From: an uncultured Odoribacter sp.
GTDB taxonomy: Bacteria > Bacteroidota > Bacteroidia > Bacteroidales > Marinifilaceae
Assembly (NCBI GenBank): GCA_900541415.1
Contig: UQJP01000002.1
Location: 1 to 64,000, forward strand
Direction: 5' to 3'
DNA length: 64,000 nt
Below are positions 32,114 to 40,976 of this stretch, one piece after another. The stretch's first letter is position 1; each line of letters begins with the position of its first letter. The notes under the pieces were generated by a model. That model searched no databases and was not told where the DNA came from. It saw only the letters and a list, made by a program, of their open reading frames with translations. The position numbers and the translations under genes are program-made.

Positions 32114-32724
32114 CCAATAATTTATCAGAAAAAGCCTTACATGACTATAAGATAGTCAAGAATGCAATTGCCGGGGACGAAAAGGCTTACGGTGAACTTT
32201 TCAAGAGATACAAGGATTCCGTGTATTTCATGATACTGAAAATGGTAAATAACAGGACAGATGCCGAAGACCTGATGTTCGAGGCATTTGAGAAGGCTTT
32301 CACCAGTCTGAATTATTATTCTCCCCAGTTTGCTTTCAGTACGTGGCTATTTAAGATCGCTTCCAATAATACGATCGACTTTATACGTAAACGCAGGGCA
32401 CAAACCGTGTCGCTGGATGTGGACGATATTAATCCGGAAGACCGGGGATATATTAACAGCATCCCTGCGGATGTCCGTACTCCTGACGAAGAAACCATCC
32501 GTTTGCAACGTGCCGATTTTATGCGTGAGAAGGTGGCGATGCTTAAAGGACGTTACAGGCGTTTGATCGAGTTGCGCTATTTCGATGAATTTTCTTATGA
32601 AGAAATTGCGGACACTCTTGCTATTCCCTTAGGCACGGTGAAAGCCCAGTTGTTTCGTGCCCGTGAATTACTCTTGAATATATTGCAGCATACGGAAATT
32701 GCAAAAGAGAATGGTAAAAATTAA
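32104..32724 (+). CDS. RNA polymerase sigma factor, ECF subfamily
   Basis: A 206-residue sigma-70 family protein. Region 2 covers about 28-95 (YGELFKRYKDSVYFM, DAEDLMFEAFEKAF, FSTWLFKIASNNTIDFIRKRR) and region 4 about 140-195 (LIELRYFDEFSYEEIADTLAIPLGTVKAQLFRARELL). Region 1.1 and region 3 are absent, as in ECF factors. The linker carries a D-D-I-NPEDRGY segment. There is no anti-sigma gene beside it; it overlaps a glycosyltransferase gene upstream and a CarboxypepD-like gene downstream. Targets unknown. Confidence 0.92.
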   Translation: MEIANNLSEKALHDYKIVKNAIAGDEKAYGELFKRYKDSVYFMILKMVNNRTDAEDLMFEAFEKAFTSLNYYSPQFAFSTWLFKIASNNTIDFIRKRRAQTVSLDVDDINPEDRGYINSIPADVRTPDEETIRLQRADFMREKVAMLKGRYRRLIELRYFDEFSYEEIADTLAIPLGTVKAQLFRARELLLNILQHTEIAKENGKN

Positions 32725-33382
32725 ATTTATCATTTTATGGATATGCCTTTGGGCGGGCGGTGTGAGTGCCCAGAGGGTGTTTGTTGCCGACACGATTACT
32801 TTTTCCGGTATTATTATCAATGCGGAAACAGATCGGCCGATGTCCGATGTTACCTGTCATCACGGTAACCGCGGAACGCTTTCCAATAGCGACGGGTTGT
32901 TTACGATCCGGGTGAGACGGCAGGATACCGTGAGCTTTACTTACGTCGGTTTTAAACCTTATGTCGTTGTTGTGCCCGATTCCCTGACCGATAAAGAGTA
33001 TATGCTGGGTATTTTTATGACGCCCGACACCCTGATGTTGTCTGAAGCCATTATCGTCCGCCGCTTCGGGGAAGAGCGCAGACAAAAACTGATGTATGCC
33101 CGGAATAATATGGCGGGAGTGATGAAGCAGGCTTACGCTCCTGTGAAAGAAATGGATGCCGATATGAACCAGCGGATGATGGTGAACCAGTATGCCCGGA
33201 GCGTGGAGATGCGCGGGCATGTGGATGTGGGGCTGGCTGTCGGTACGCAAAGTATTTCGGCATATAAACAATTACGTTTTCAAAAGAAGATAAAAGACCA
33301 GGAAATTTGGCTGGATCCGGGGGAAGTGGACTTGTTAAAAAAGATTTATTATATAGAAAAAAGGAAAAACGAAAACAAATAA
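32711..33382 (+). CDS. Secreted CarboxypepD_reg-like (peptidase-associated) domain protein
   Basis: A protein of about 223 residues. The ATG at 32711 is preferred because it opens a clean signal peptide ending VSAQ; a start at 32699 would add four residues. Both overlap the end of the sigma factor gene. Residues about 30-110 form the CarboxypepD regulatory-like beta sandwich: F-SGIIINAETDRPMSDVTC, then a glycine-rich turn, S-F-TYVGFKPYVV and a downstream L-EAIIV segment. The C-terminal half is helical and charged with many methionines. Role unknown; coupling to the sigma factor gene suggests an envelope-linked function. Confidence 0.8.
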   Translation: MVKIKFIILWICLWAGGVSAQRVFVADTITFSGIIINAETDRPMSDVTCHHGNRGTLSNSDGLFTIRVRRQDTVSFTYVGFKPYVVVVPDSLTDKEYMLGIFMTPDTLMLSEAIIVRRFGEERRQKLMYARNNMAGVMKQAYAPVKEMDADMNQRMMVNQYARSVEMRGHVDVGLAVGTQSISAYKQLRFQKKIKDQEIWLDPGEVDLLKKIYYIEKRKNENK

Positions 33383-33395
33383 GGGAAGATAAGTA

Positions 33396-33403
33396 TATCT
33401 TTG
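33396..33403 (+). promoter_or_regulatory. Candidate -7 element of the OmpH-like gene
   Basis: TATCTTTG, full consensus, 56 bases before the start at 33460. No -33 TTG at normal spacing. Confidence 0.5.
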
Positions 33404-33459
33404 TACAGCAATTTAGGTGTATTGCAGATTCAATTAGTATTAACAAAGTTATTATTCTT

Positions 33460-34068
33460 ATGAAGAATCTTTCTATTGTGTTGAACGGCGTATTATTGAT
33501 CGCTGTCATTGTTTTATTTGTATTGCATTTTTCCGGTCGTAAGGGTTGCGAACAAGGAGAGGTTGCTCCGGTTGTTGCAGAAAACGGTGGCGCAACAAAA
33601 ATTGTCTATATAAATACCGATTCTTTGATGAGCAGCTATAAGTTGGCTTTAGAATTGAATGAAGTTTTTTTGAAGAAGCAGGAAGATAGAAGAACAGAGT
33701 TGAATGTGAAAGCTAAATCCTTAGATCAGGAAGCGAATGAATTTCAGCGTAAGTTACAGAATAACGGTTTCCTTTCCGAAGCCAGGGCTATTGAAGCCAG
33801 AGACCAGCTGTTGATCAAGCAGCAGAATTTTCAACGCCTGCAACAGGAGATGTCCGATAAGATGATGCGGGAACAAAATGATCTGTATAAAAAATTATTC
33901 GATAAGATCACTTCTTTCCTGGCAACCTATAATCAGGAAAAAGGTTTTAATATCGTGTTAAGCACCACTTACGGCGGGAATGTTTTTTATGCGCAGGACG
34001 GTTTCGACATTACCAAAGACGTGGTGTCGCGTTTGAATGCTGAATATGATAAAGAACATCAGAAATAA
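33460..34068 (+). CDS. OmpH/Skp-family periplasmic chaperone-like protein
   Basis: A 202-residue protein. The start at 33460 is chosen because it gives a short N-tail, a transmembrane or signal segment (about 7-25) and follows a promoter-like element. The mature part begins with IVYINTDSLMSSY near 46-58, the Skp/OmpH start (K-G-YVN-D-I), then a long helical hairpin (about 60-150) rich in Q, E and K, and a C-terminal VLSTTYGGNVFYA strand region, as in OmpH proteins. Skp-like proteins hold unfolded outer-membrane proteins in the periplasm. The N-terminal hydrophobic segment may stay as an anchor. Confidence 0.85.
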   Translation: MKNLSIVLNGVLLIAVIVLFVLHFSGRKGCEQGEVAPVVAENGGATKIVYINTDSLMSSYKLALELNEVFLKKQEDRRTELNVKAKSLDQEANEFQRKLQNNGFLSEARAIEARDQLLIKQQNFQRLQQEMSDKMMREQNDLYKKLFDKITSFLATYNQEKGFNIVLSTTYGGNVFYAQDGFDITKDVVSRLNAEYDKEHQK

Positions 34069-34091
34069 TAGTTTGAGATATATAACGAATG

Positions 34092-34118
34092 AAAAAGGCT
34101 GAGTAATCAGCCTTTTTT
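34092..34118 (+). terminator. Terminator of the OmpH-like gene
   Basis: AAAAAGGCTGA (34092-34102), loop GTAA, TCAGCCTTTTTT (34107-34118). Confidence 0.9.
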
Positions 34119-34146
34119 CTTGTCTTCTTTTTTATAAAACCTCTGG

Positions 34147-35379
34147 ATGGAGCATTGGGAAAAATATTTTCAACGGAATAAAACAGGATTGCCGGTTTCT
34201 TTCCCGGACGATCTGGATGTGATTGTCATTGTGCCTGTTTTAGACGATTGGGAGATTTTTCGAACATTGGAATCGTTGGGGGGATGCCAGACGGAGTGGG
34301 AGAAAGCAGGCGTTTTAGTGGTGGTGAACCATTCGGAAGCGGAGGACGGGGCCTTGAAGGAACGTAACCGGAGATTGGCGGATGAGTTGAAGGGGTGGAT
34401 AGCCCGGCATCCGATGTCCCGCGTTTGGATGGAGGTGATCGAAGCTTTCGATTTGCCGGCTAAATGGGCGGGAGTGGGGTTAGCCCGTAAGATTGCAATG
34501 GATGAGGCTGCTTTTTATTTTTTCCGGCACGGACGGATGGAGTGCCCTATTGCTTCGCTGGATGCGGATACTTTGGTTGCACCCGGATACTTGACAGGAA
34601 TTATCCGGAAATTTCGGAATAGCCGGGTTGCGGGGATTACTCTGGCTTATGCGCATCGTTATGAAGGGGAAGAGTGTTCCGAAATTTTACGGCAGGCAAT
34701 TATCCGGTATGAATTGTATTTGCGCTATTATCAGCAAGCCCTGGAATATTGCAGACATCCTTATGCCTATACTTGTATCGGTTCGGCTTTTGCCGTGCGT
34801 GCCGCCGATTATGTGTTGCAGGGAGGCATGAATAAACGGCAGGCGGGGGAAGATTTTTATTTCATTCAAAAGCTGATTTCCACCGGGCGGTTTGCCCATT
34901 TGCCGGAGGTGTGCGTGTTTCCTTCGTCCCGGTTTTCAGAGCGTACGCCTTTTGGGACAGGACGGGCTGTCCGGGCGATTGCCGATCATAACGGAGAGTA
35001 CCGGGTTTACCATTTCGAAGCTTTCCGGGTATTAAAATCTTTTTTTGACGGGATAACCTGTTTGTATAAAGGGGATTCCGGGCGGATTCGTGCCTATTTC
35101 GGACAGCAGGCCGAAGGCGTTCGTGATTTCCTGATTCATACGGGCATGGAAGAATGTTTGCTTGAAATTAGTGCGAATTGCGCTTCTGAGAGGCAGTTCG
35201 TGAAACGTTTCTTCGACCATTTCAATGCGTTCCGGGTATTGAAATACCTGAACTTTGTTCATCCTGTCTATTATCCGGAAATCGAGGTGTTGGAAGCGGT
35301 GCAATCCCTTGCTCCGGAAATTGGATTGATTTGTGCCGGGACACCCGCCGGGTATTTGGAAGAGTTGAGAAAGAGGTAA
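34147..35379 (+). CDS. Family 2-like glycosyltransferase
   Basis: A 410-residue soluble protein with a GT2-like GT-A core: LDVIVIVPVLDDWEIFRTLESL near residues 23-44, the metal-binding D139-A-D141 in IASLDADTLV, and GEDFYFIQKLISTGRF near 235-250 where the catalytic base of GT2 enzymes falls. It contains no transmembrane helix. The C-terminal 130 residues are helical and unassigned. Donor and acceptor unknown. No promoter is evident in the 28 bases after the upstream terminator. Confidence 0.75.
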   Translation: MEHWEKYFQRNKTGLPVSFPDDLDVIVIVPVLDDWEIFRTLESLGGCQTEWEKAGVLVVVNHSEAEDGALKERNRRLADELKGWIARHPMSRVWMEVIEAFDLPAKWAGVGLARKIAMDEAAFYFFRHGRMECPIASLDADTLVAPGYLTGIIRKFRNSRVAGITLAYAHRYEGEECSEILRQAIIRYELYLRYYQQALEYCRHPYAYTCIGSAFAVRAADYVLQGGMNKRQAGEDFYFIQKLISTGRFAHLPEVCVFPSSRFSERTPFGTGRAVRAIADHNGEYRVYHFEAFRVLKSFFDGITCLYKGDSGRIRAYFGQQAEGVRDFLIHTGMEECLLEISANCASERQFVKRFFDHFNAFRVLKYLNFVHPVYYPEIEVLEAVQSLAPEIGLICAGTPAGYLEELRKR

Positions 35380-35437
35380 GCGGACCGGATGAGAGGAACA
35401 TTTTTTGAATGTCGCTTATTTTGAGGGGCTTTAAAGA

Positions 35438-35468
35438 TTTGAAATTCCCCGCCTAAAATGTATCTTTG
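35438..35468 (+). promoter_or_regulatory. Promoter of the START-Gfo-GH97 operon
   Basis: TTTG at 35438-35441, a 19-base spacer and TATCTTTG at 35461-35468, a full consensus match 21 bases before the first start codon. Confidence 0.8.
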
Positions 35469-35489
35469 TCAGAAATCATAATATAAGGT

Positions 35490-35870
35490 ATGGATTTTGA
35501 ATATAAACTGGTTATTGCGGCCGATCCGGAAGAGGTGTTTGCTGCTTTGACAAATCCTTTTCAGATAGAGATATGGAGCGGGTATCCTGCGGATATGAAA
35601 GCGGAGGTCGGCTATGTGTTTTCGTTGTGGGAGGGGGATATTACCGGGGTGAACCTGGAAGTTGTTCCTAACCGCCGTTTGGTGCAGGAGTGGTTTTTCG
35701 GAGAGCAGAAGGAGCAATCGCTGGTGGAGATTAAGCTGAAAAAGGAAAACGGAAAAACTTTGCTGGAATTGAGACATGCTCATATCCCTGATGAAGTTTA
35801 CGATGAAATCACAGAGGGATGGCGTGAATATTATCTGGGGTCGATGAAAGAAATGCTGGAAATTTATTAA
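35490..35870 (+). CDS. START/AHSA1-like (SRPBCC) domain protein
   Basis: A 126-residue protein that is one START-like domain of the AHSA1/SRPBCC type: a first strand with FEYKLVIAADPEEVFAALTNP, the W-GYPADM loop, G-V--G-V-E-VPNR-LVQEWFFGE, and a closing amphipathic helix (EGWREYYLGSMKEMLEIY). These domains bind hydrophobic ligands or act as co-chaperone modules. It is probably the first gene of an operon with the oxidoreductase 47 bases downstream. Confidence 0.8.
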   Translation: MDFEYKLVIAADPEEVFAALTNPFQIEIWSGYPADMKAEVGYVFSLWEGDITGVNLEVVPNRRLVQEWFFGEQKEQSLVEIKLKKENGKTLLELRHAHIPDEVYDEITEGWREYYLGSMKEMLEIY

Positions 35871-35917
35871 TCCGGGCAAAGAATATATTTCCATTCAAAT
35901 AGATAGGAGCAAGCGAT

Positions 35918-37159
35918 ATGGAAAAGCGGAAAGTGACAGTGGTGGCTTTGGGTGCAGGCAATCGGATGAATGCGTATGCAGAGTATGCTTTGCTGCATCC
36001 TGAAGAAATGAGTATTGTTGCTGTGGTTGAGCCTAACCGGGTGAGAAGAGAACACCTGGCTGAGCGTTGCGGGGTATCGGCTGAACATTGTTATACGGAA
36101 TGGGAGGAGTTTTTAGGCCGGGAAAAAATGGCGGATGCTATTTTTATCTGTACTCCGGATCACTTGCATTATCAGCCCACGATGTTGGCTTTGGAAAAAG
36201 GGTATGACGTTTTACTCGAGAAACCGATTGCCCAGTCTTTCCGGGAATGTGAAGACATTGTGTTGAGCGCGCGGCAAAAGGGAAGAATCGTGGGGGTTTG
36301 TCATGTGCTGCGTTATCATCCTTATTTTATGAAACTCAGGGAGATTGTGGCCGGAGGCTCTTTGGGGGAGTTAATCAGTGTGAATCATGTGGAAGCTGTG
36401 GGAATAGAGCGGATGACACATGCTTTCGTGAGGGGATTGTGGCGGAAAGAAAGTGAAACTAATCCCATGATTTTGTCGAAGGCTTGTCATGATTTGGATT
36501 TATTGGTGTGGCTTACCGGGAAACAATGCCTGGGCGTTAGTTCTTATGGCAGTTTGAAATGGTTTAAGGCAAGCAATGCCCCTGTCGGCAGCACTTTGAG
36601 GTGCACGGACGGGTGTGCCGTGGAACGGGATTGTCCTTATTCGGCCATTGATCTTTATTTTCGGCGGAAACGCTGGCTCCGGCATTTCGATATGCCGGAA
36701 AATACGGATGCGGACGAGGTGATTATGCATGAATTGCGTACCGGGCCTTATGGGCGCTGTGTATATCATTGCGATAACGATGTGGTCGATCATCAGGTGG
36801 TTTCCATGCTTATGGAAGACGAGGTGACGATCAATTTTTCTATGGATGCCTTTACGAAGGAGTCCGCCCGGAAAACCCATTGTATGTTTAGCCGGGGAGA
36901 AGTGTTCGGAGATGAACACACGTTAACGGTAAGGCATTTTCAGGCAGACCAGCCGGACGAGGTATTCGATTTTTCGTTTAGTGCCGGAGAATGTAATTTT
37001 CACGGAGGAGCCGATTTGAATATTGTGCATGATTTTATTCAGGCAGTCCGTTTGGGAAATGGCCGGGCTTTGCTTACCCATATCGAATCGTCGCTGGAAA
37101 GCCATAGAATTGCTTTTGAGATCGAGCAGGAGCGTTTGAAAGCTCAAAAAAAGTGCTGA
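35918..37159 (+). CDS. Gfo/Idh/MocA-family oxidoreductase
   Basis: A 413-residue NAD(P)-dependent sugar oxidoreductase family protein. The N-terminal Rossmann fold (VTVVALGAGNRMNAYAEYA) and the EKP motif (LEKPIA near residue 101-106) are clear; the C-terminal alpha/beta domain includes KACHDLDLLVWLTG. A cysteine-rich stretch near 230-245 (C-T-D-G-C---RDC) is a feature of one subgroup. Family members act on sugars or inositols, and some remove glycosyl groups by an NAD-dependent oxidative route. It sits 15 bases before a GH97 gene, which implies a carbohydrate role. Confidence 0.88.
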   Translation: MEKRKVTVVALGAGNRMNAYAEYALLHPEEMSIVAVVEPNRVRREHLAERCGVSAEHCYTEWEEFLGREKMADAIFICTPDHLHYQPTMLALEKGYDVLLEKPIAQSFRECEDIVLSARQKGRIVGVCHVLRYHPYFMKLREIVAGGSLGELISVNHVEAVGIERMTHAFVRGLWRKESETNPMILSKACHDLDLLVWLTGKQCLGVSSYGSLKWFKASNAPVGSTLRCTDGCAVERDCPYSAIDLYFRRKRWLRHFDMPENTDADEVIMHELRTGPYGRCVYHCDNDVVDHQVVSMLMEDEVTINFSMDAFTKESARKTHCMFSRGEVFGDEHTLTVRHFQADQPDEVFDFSFSAGECNFHGGADLNIVHDFIQAVRLGNGRALLTHIESSLESHRIAFEIEQERLKAQKKC

Positions 37160-37174
37160 CTAAATCTATTTTTT

Positions 37175-38995
37175 ATGAATATTCGGGTGTTTTTATTGCT
37201 TTGTATTTTTTATGTCGGTGGATACGAAAACGTTTTCGCTGATTCTTTCCGGCTTTATTCTCCGGATCACCGGGTGGCCTGGGGAATTTCTATCGAAGAA
37301 GGAAAATTGAAGTATACGGTGGCCTACGATGGGCGTGAGGTGGTTGCTGCTTCGCAGGTCAGGTGGAGAATAGGGAAAGACACTTTGGGCGACCGTTGCA
37401 CAGGTCTTCGTCCTGTTAAAACTTTCAAAAAAAAGCTGGACTATGAAACGCGGGGAGCACATTCCCGGACTAAAAACACTTATCATTGTGCCGTTTATGA
37501 CGTGGATAATGGGGAACTTTCGTTTCGTATAGAAGTTTGGGTGGCGGGAAACGGCGTAGCGTTTCGTTACCTTGCCGGACAGGGAGGTGAAGTGGACGAT
37601 TTCACTACATTTTCTCTGCCTGTGGGAAAGGCCTTATGGGCGCAAAATTCTATCGGGTTTTATGAAGGGGCTTACCGGAAATATTTATCGGGAAATTTGC
37701 AGGAAGGGCAATTAGCCGGGCCTCCCGTGACGGTGAAGTGCGATGAAAATTTATATGCTTTGATTTCAGAGGCCGGATTACGGGATTTTGCCGGGATGGC
37801 TTTACAGGCTGTCGATCCGCAGACTTTCAGGGTCCGGCTGGATGGTGTGGCCCGGTGTGAGGGAGAAGTGGCCACTCCTTGGAGGGTTGTGATGATCGGG
37901 GATTTGAATTCGTTGGTAAACAATGATATTATAACGGATGTATCGGCTCCGGAAGCAGAGGTGTTCCGGAATAATAAAGATTGGATCGTTCCGGGAAAAT
38001 CGGTGTGGAGCTGGTTAGCCAAATATCCTGTAACTATTGCGAATATGAAGTTGTTTTCCGATTGGGCCGCAGAGTTAGGAGTGGACTACAATCTGGTGGA
38101 CGAAGGCTGGAGCCATTGGGGAAAAACGGAAGAGGAAAGCTGGCAAAAGCTGAAGGAAGTGGTGGATTATGCAAAGGAAAAGGGGGTAAAAACTTTTATT
38201 TGGAAAGCCTACCCCGACCGTAAAGGAATTGCAGGGATACAAACTCCTGAACGGCGTAAGGCATTTTTTGAGAAGTGCCGTCATATCGGTGTTGCCGGAG
38301 TTAAGATTGATTTTTTCGACCGGGAAACGCAAGAAGTTGTCCGTTATCAAACTCAGACCTTGGAGGAGGCTGCCCGTTACCGGCTTATGGTGAATTTTCA
38401 CGGTTGTGCGAAGCCGACCGGACTTTCCCGCACTTATCCGAATGAGGTGGCCCGTGAAGGCATACTGGGGTTGGAATACGGTTCGGCCTGGCAGGATCAG
38501 AATACGGTGACGCCTTTCACCCGTTTTGTCGTGGGACATGCGGATTATACTCCTTTCACCTTTATGAAAAATATGATGGGGGAAACCACGCAAGCCCACC
38601 AGATTGCAACGTTGGTAGTGATGGATTCGCCTTTTTTGTGCTATGGCGGAAATCCTAAAGAATATTTGGAACATCCGGCCAGGGAGTTCTTTATGTCGAT
38701 CCCTACGGTGTGGGACGAGAGTGTGGTGCTGGATGTTTCGGAAATCGGTGATGTGGTGGCTATTGCCCGGCGTAGCGGAAAAAAATGGTTTTTGGCCGTG
38801 ATTTCAGAGTATGCCAAAACCATAGAGTTGCCTTTGGATTTCCTTGGAAAAGGGAACTATTCCTATACTTGTGTTGCCGATGTGGAGGGAAACCAGCATC
38901 ATGTGGAACAGGGAAACGGAATTGCTGTGAAAACAGATACGATCAAGATAAACCTGAGTAAAGCAGGGGGATACGTCGCCTCTTTTACCCGGTAG
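37175..38995 (+). CDS. GH97 family alpha-glycosidase
   Basis: A 606-residue secreted enzyme (signal peptide about 1-22) of glycoside hydrolase family 97. The N-terminal beta-sandwich runs to about 260; the catalytic barrel contains LVDEGWSHWG near 306-315, TFIWKAYPDR near 340, and VKIDFFDRE with D379. In the retaining branch (alpha-galactosidase type) this Asp is the nucleophile, whereas the inverting SusB branch uses Glu elsewhere; the retaining mode is therefore the better guess. A C-terminal beta domain follows. It forms an operon with the oxidoreductase. Confidence 0.92.
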   Translation: MNIRVFLLLCIFYVGGYENVFADSFRLYSPDHRVAWGISIEEGKLKYTVAYDGREVVAASQVRWRIGKDTLGDRCTGLRPVKTFKKKLDYETRGAHSRTKNTYHCAVYDVDNGELSFRIEVWVAGNGVAFRYLAGQGGEVDDFTTFSLPVGKALWAQNSIGFYEGAYRKYLSGNLQEGQLAGPPVTVKCDENLYALISEAGLRDFAGMALQAVDPQTFRVRLDGVARCEGEVATPWRVVMIGDLNSLVNNDIITDVSAPEAEVFRNNKDWIVPGKSVWSWLAKYPVTIANMKLFSDWAAELGVDYNLVDEGWSHWGKTEEESWQKLKEVVDYAKEKGVKTFIWKAYPDRKGIAGIQTPERRKAFFEKCRHIGVAGVKIDFFDRETQEVVRYQTQTLEEAARYRLMVNFHGCAKPTGLSRTYPNEVAREGILGLEYGSAWQDQNTVTPFTRFVVGHADYTPFTFMKNMMGETTQAHQIATLVVMDSPFLCYGGNPKEYLEHPAREFFMSIPTVWDESVVLDVSEIGDVVAIARRSGKKWFLAVISEYAKTIELPLDFLGKGNYSYTCVADVEGNQHHVEQGNGIAVKTDTIKINLSKAGGYVASFTR

Positions 38996-39020
38996 GCTTT
39001 ACCGGGTGAAAGAGGGAGGC

Positions 39021-39227
39021 TTATACCACTTTGATGGTTTCGCCCAATGCTGCAATGATTTCTCCCGGAATGATTTTTGCCCGTTTCCGGGTTTCAATTT
39101 CTCCGTTGCGGAGAACTTCTCCATTTTCTACCAGAGCTTTTGCCATTGCGCCGTTTTCTGCAACCTGGGTGGCTTTGAGCAATTTAATCAGCTCAATATA
39201 TTCGTCTGTGATCTTAAATTCTATCAT
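39021..39227 (-). CDS. Small S4-domain RNA-binding protein (YbcJ-like)
   Basis: A 68-residue protein that is one S4 fold: IELIKLLKATQVAENGAMAKALVENGEVLRNGE, with ETRKRAKI and a closing I-V-V tail. It matches the YbcJ/YaaA-type S4 proteins, presumed RNA binders that associate with ribosomes. Longer frames lie on the opposite strand, but the S4 signature makes this the real gene. It runs convergent to the GH97 gene. Confidence 0.82.
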   Translation of the reverse strand: MIEFKITDEYIELIKLLKATQVAENGAMAKALVENGEVLRNGEIETRKRAKIIPGEIIAALGETIKVV

Positions 39228-39389
39228 AGCCTGAACTAATCTATCCGTGTGACGTATATTCTTTCGGAGAGCAAAGATAAGGCTATATCCGGCCGGATTC
39301 CTGTTTTTTATCTTTTATTTTTTTTGTTTCGGGAGGATAAAGTTGGGACTGCATACCGTAAAGTAGAAACAAGCCGGGGGGAAAGTACT

Positions 39390-39397
39390 TATTTTTG
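39390..39397 (+). promoter_or_regulatory. Candidate -7 element of the FadL-type porin gene
   Basis: TATTTTTG, 71 bases before the porin start. No clear -33 partner. Confidence 0.4.
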
Positions 39398-39468
39398 CCA
39401 TTTCAAATTTTTTTGCGATTGTTTACATCTTGTAGGACTATTGCTTATTATGAACTAAAAATGATTTT

Positions 39469-40851
39469 ATGAAGAAATTTTTCTTATCTCTTCTGGTGAG
39501 CGGAATGGTTTTTCCGGTATTCGCCGAAGGGTATCAGGTGAATGTCTTGAGTACAAAACAAACAGGAATGGGGCATGTGGGAACCGGAATGAAGCTGGGG
39601 GCGGAAAGTATGCACTTCAATCCGGCCGGATTGGTTTTTATGGATAAGGCTTTTGATTTCTCTGCCGGAATATCTGCCGTTATGGCCAATGCAAAATATA
39701 CGAAAGGCGATTATTCGGAGAAAACCGATAATCCCCTGAGTTCTCCGGTGTATGTTTATGCCGGTTTCCGTATCTATGATAATTTTGCTGCCGGAATATC
39801 TTTTACTACTCCTTATGGCAGTTCTTTGAAATGGCCGAAAGATTGGAAAGGATCGAATTTGATTCAGGATATTTCTTTGAGGTCTTATGTGATACAGCCT
39901 ACCTTTTCTTATAAAATATGCGACCGTTTGAGTATCGGGGCGGGATTGGACTTGGCTATCGGTAAGGTGGAATTGTCGCGCGCGTTGTTTAGCCCGGCGG
40001 AGTTTCAATTGCTGGGAACCGGGCTTGAAATGAATCCGAATATTCCGGAAGCGATCAAAGGGCCGATCGTTAGTACTATCCGGGAGATTGACGGAGCTGT
40101 TCCGGTTGCGGCCACTTTGAACGGTAAGGCGAAAGTCAGGGCCGGTTTCAATGTGGGAATTATGTTCGATGCTTCTGAAAAAGTGACGTTGGGTTTATCT
40201 TATCGTTCCCGGATTAAAATGAAGGTGAAATCCGGTGAAGCCGAGTTGAATTATGCCAGCTGGAAGATCGAACAATTGTTTGCACAATTGGGACAATTGA
40301 ATCCGGAGATGGCTGTTCCTCCTTTGAACGAGGGGACATTTAAAGCAGAATTGCCTTTGCCTTCCAACACCACTTTAGGGGTGAGCTATCGTCCTACGAA
40401 ACGGTGGGAAGTGGCTCTCGATCTACAATATGTGGGATGGCAGGCTTATGATTCGTTGAATGTTCAGTTTACCCAGAATGTGCTGAACGGTTATTCCATT
40501 AAGGCCGAAAAGAATTATAAAAATACAATCATAGCCCGGGTGGGCGGACGTTTCAGCGCAACCGAGCGTTTGGATGTGCGTGCCGGTGTTTATTTCGACC
40601 AAAGCCCTATCCGTTCCGATAATTATAATCCGGAAACTCCGGGTATGAATAAAATGGGTTTTTCGGGTGGTTTGACTTTCGAACCGGTGGAAAATTTCCA
40701 GATCGATTTTGCATTCCTGTATATTCAGGGCTTCTGCCGGGACGGTTCTTATAATTTCACGAATGTCGTGACCAAGCAGTCCGAAGTGTTTAGCGGCAGG
40801 TATCATTCAAATGCTTATACCGCTTCGCTGGGTTTAGCTTATAAATTTTAA
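39469..40851 (+). CDS. OmpP1/FadL-family outer membrane transporter
   Basis: A 460-residue beta-barrel protein with a signal peptide (about 1-20, FPVFAEGYQ). The family start G-YQVN-LSTKQTGMGHVGTGMKLGAESMHFNPAGL, with its N-P-A-G-L turn, is diagnostic for FadL proteins, which carry long-chain fatty acids or other hydrophobic compounds across the outer membrane. The barrel ends with an aromatic terminus (YKF). Substrate unknown. Transcribed alone, bounded by a terminator. Confidence 0.92.
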   Translation: MKKFFLSLLVSGMVFPVFAEGYQVNVLSTKQTGMGHVGTGMKLGAESMHFNPAGLVFMDKAFDFSAGISAVMANAKYTKGDYSEKTDNPLSSPVYVYAGFRIYDNFAAGISFTTPYGSSLKWPKDWKGSNLIQDISLRSYVIQPTFSYKICDRLSIGAGLDLAIGKVELSRALFSPAEFQLLGTGLEMNPNIPEAIKGPIVSTIREIDGAVPVAATLNGKAKVRAGFNVGIMFDASEKVTLGLSYRSRIKMKVKSGEAELNYASWKIEQLFAQLGQLNPEMAVPPLNEGTFKAELPLPSNTTLGVSYRPTKRWEVALDLQYVGWQAYDSLNVQFTQNVLNGYSIKAEKNYKNTIIARVGGRFSATERLDVRAGVYFDQSPIRSDNYNPETPGMNKMGFSGGLTFEPVENFQIDFAFLYIQGFCRDGSYNFTNVVTKQSEVFSGRYHSNAYTASLGLAYKF

Positions 40852-40872
40852 TATAAAGTCTTTTTACGGACG

Positions 40873-40905
40873 AAAGAGGGAACAACACGGTTGTTCCCTC
40901 TTTTT
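40873..40905 (+). terminator. Terminator of the FadL-type porin gene
   Basis: AAAGAGGGAACAAC (40873-40886), loop ACG, GTTGTTCCCTCTTT (40890-40903), then T residues. Confidence 0.92.
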
Positions 40906-40945
40906 ATTTAAGAAAAGATTAAAATTTATTTTATTTAGAAAATGT

Positions 40946-40953
40946 TATCTTTG
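40946..40953 (+). promoter_or_regulatory. Candidate -7 element of the GH95 gene
   Basis: TATCTTTG, 24 bases before the start; -33 not obvious. Confidence 0.55.
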
Positions 40954-40976
40954 AAGAAACCAAAAATTTTCTGCGT

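Noticed and set aside
38982..39012. Hairpin ACCCGGTA/TACCGGGT at the GH97 stop
   Set aside because: No T run on either strand, so not called a terminator; it may still form an RNA hairpin.
39006..39239. Plus-strand frames over the small S4-domain gene
   Set aside because: The minus strand carries a clear S4 fold; the plus frames have no similarity that I can see.
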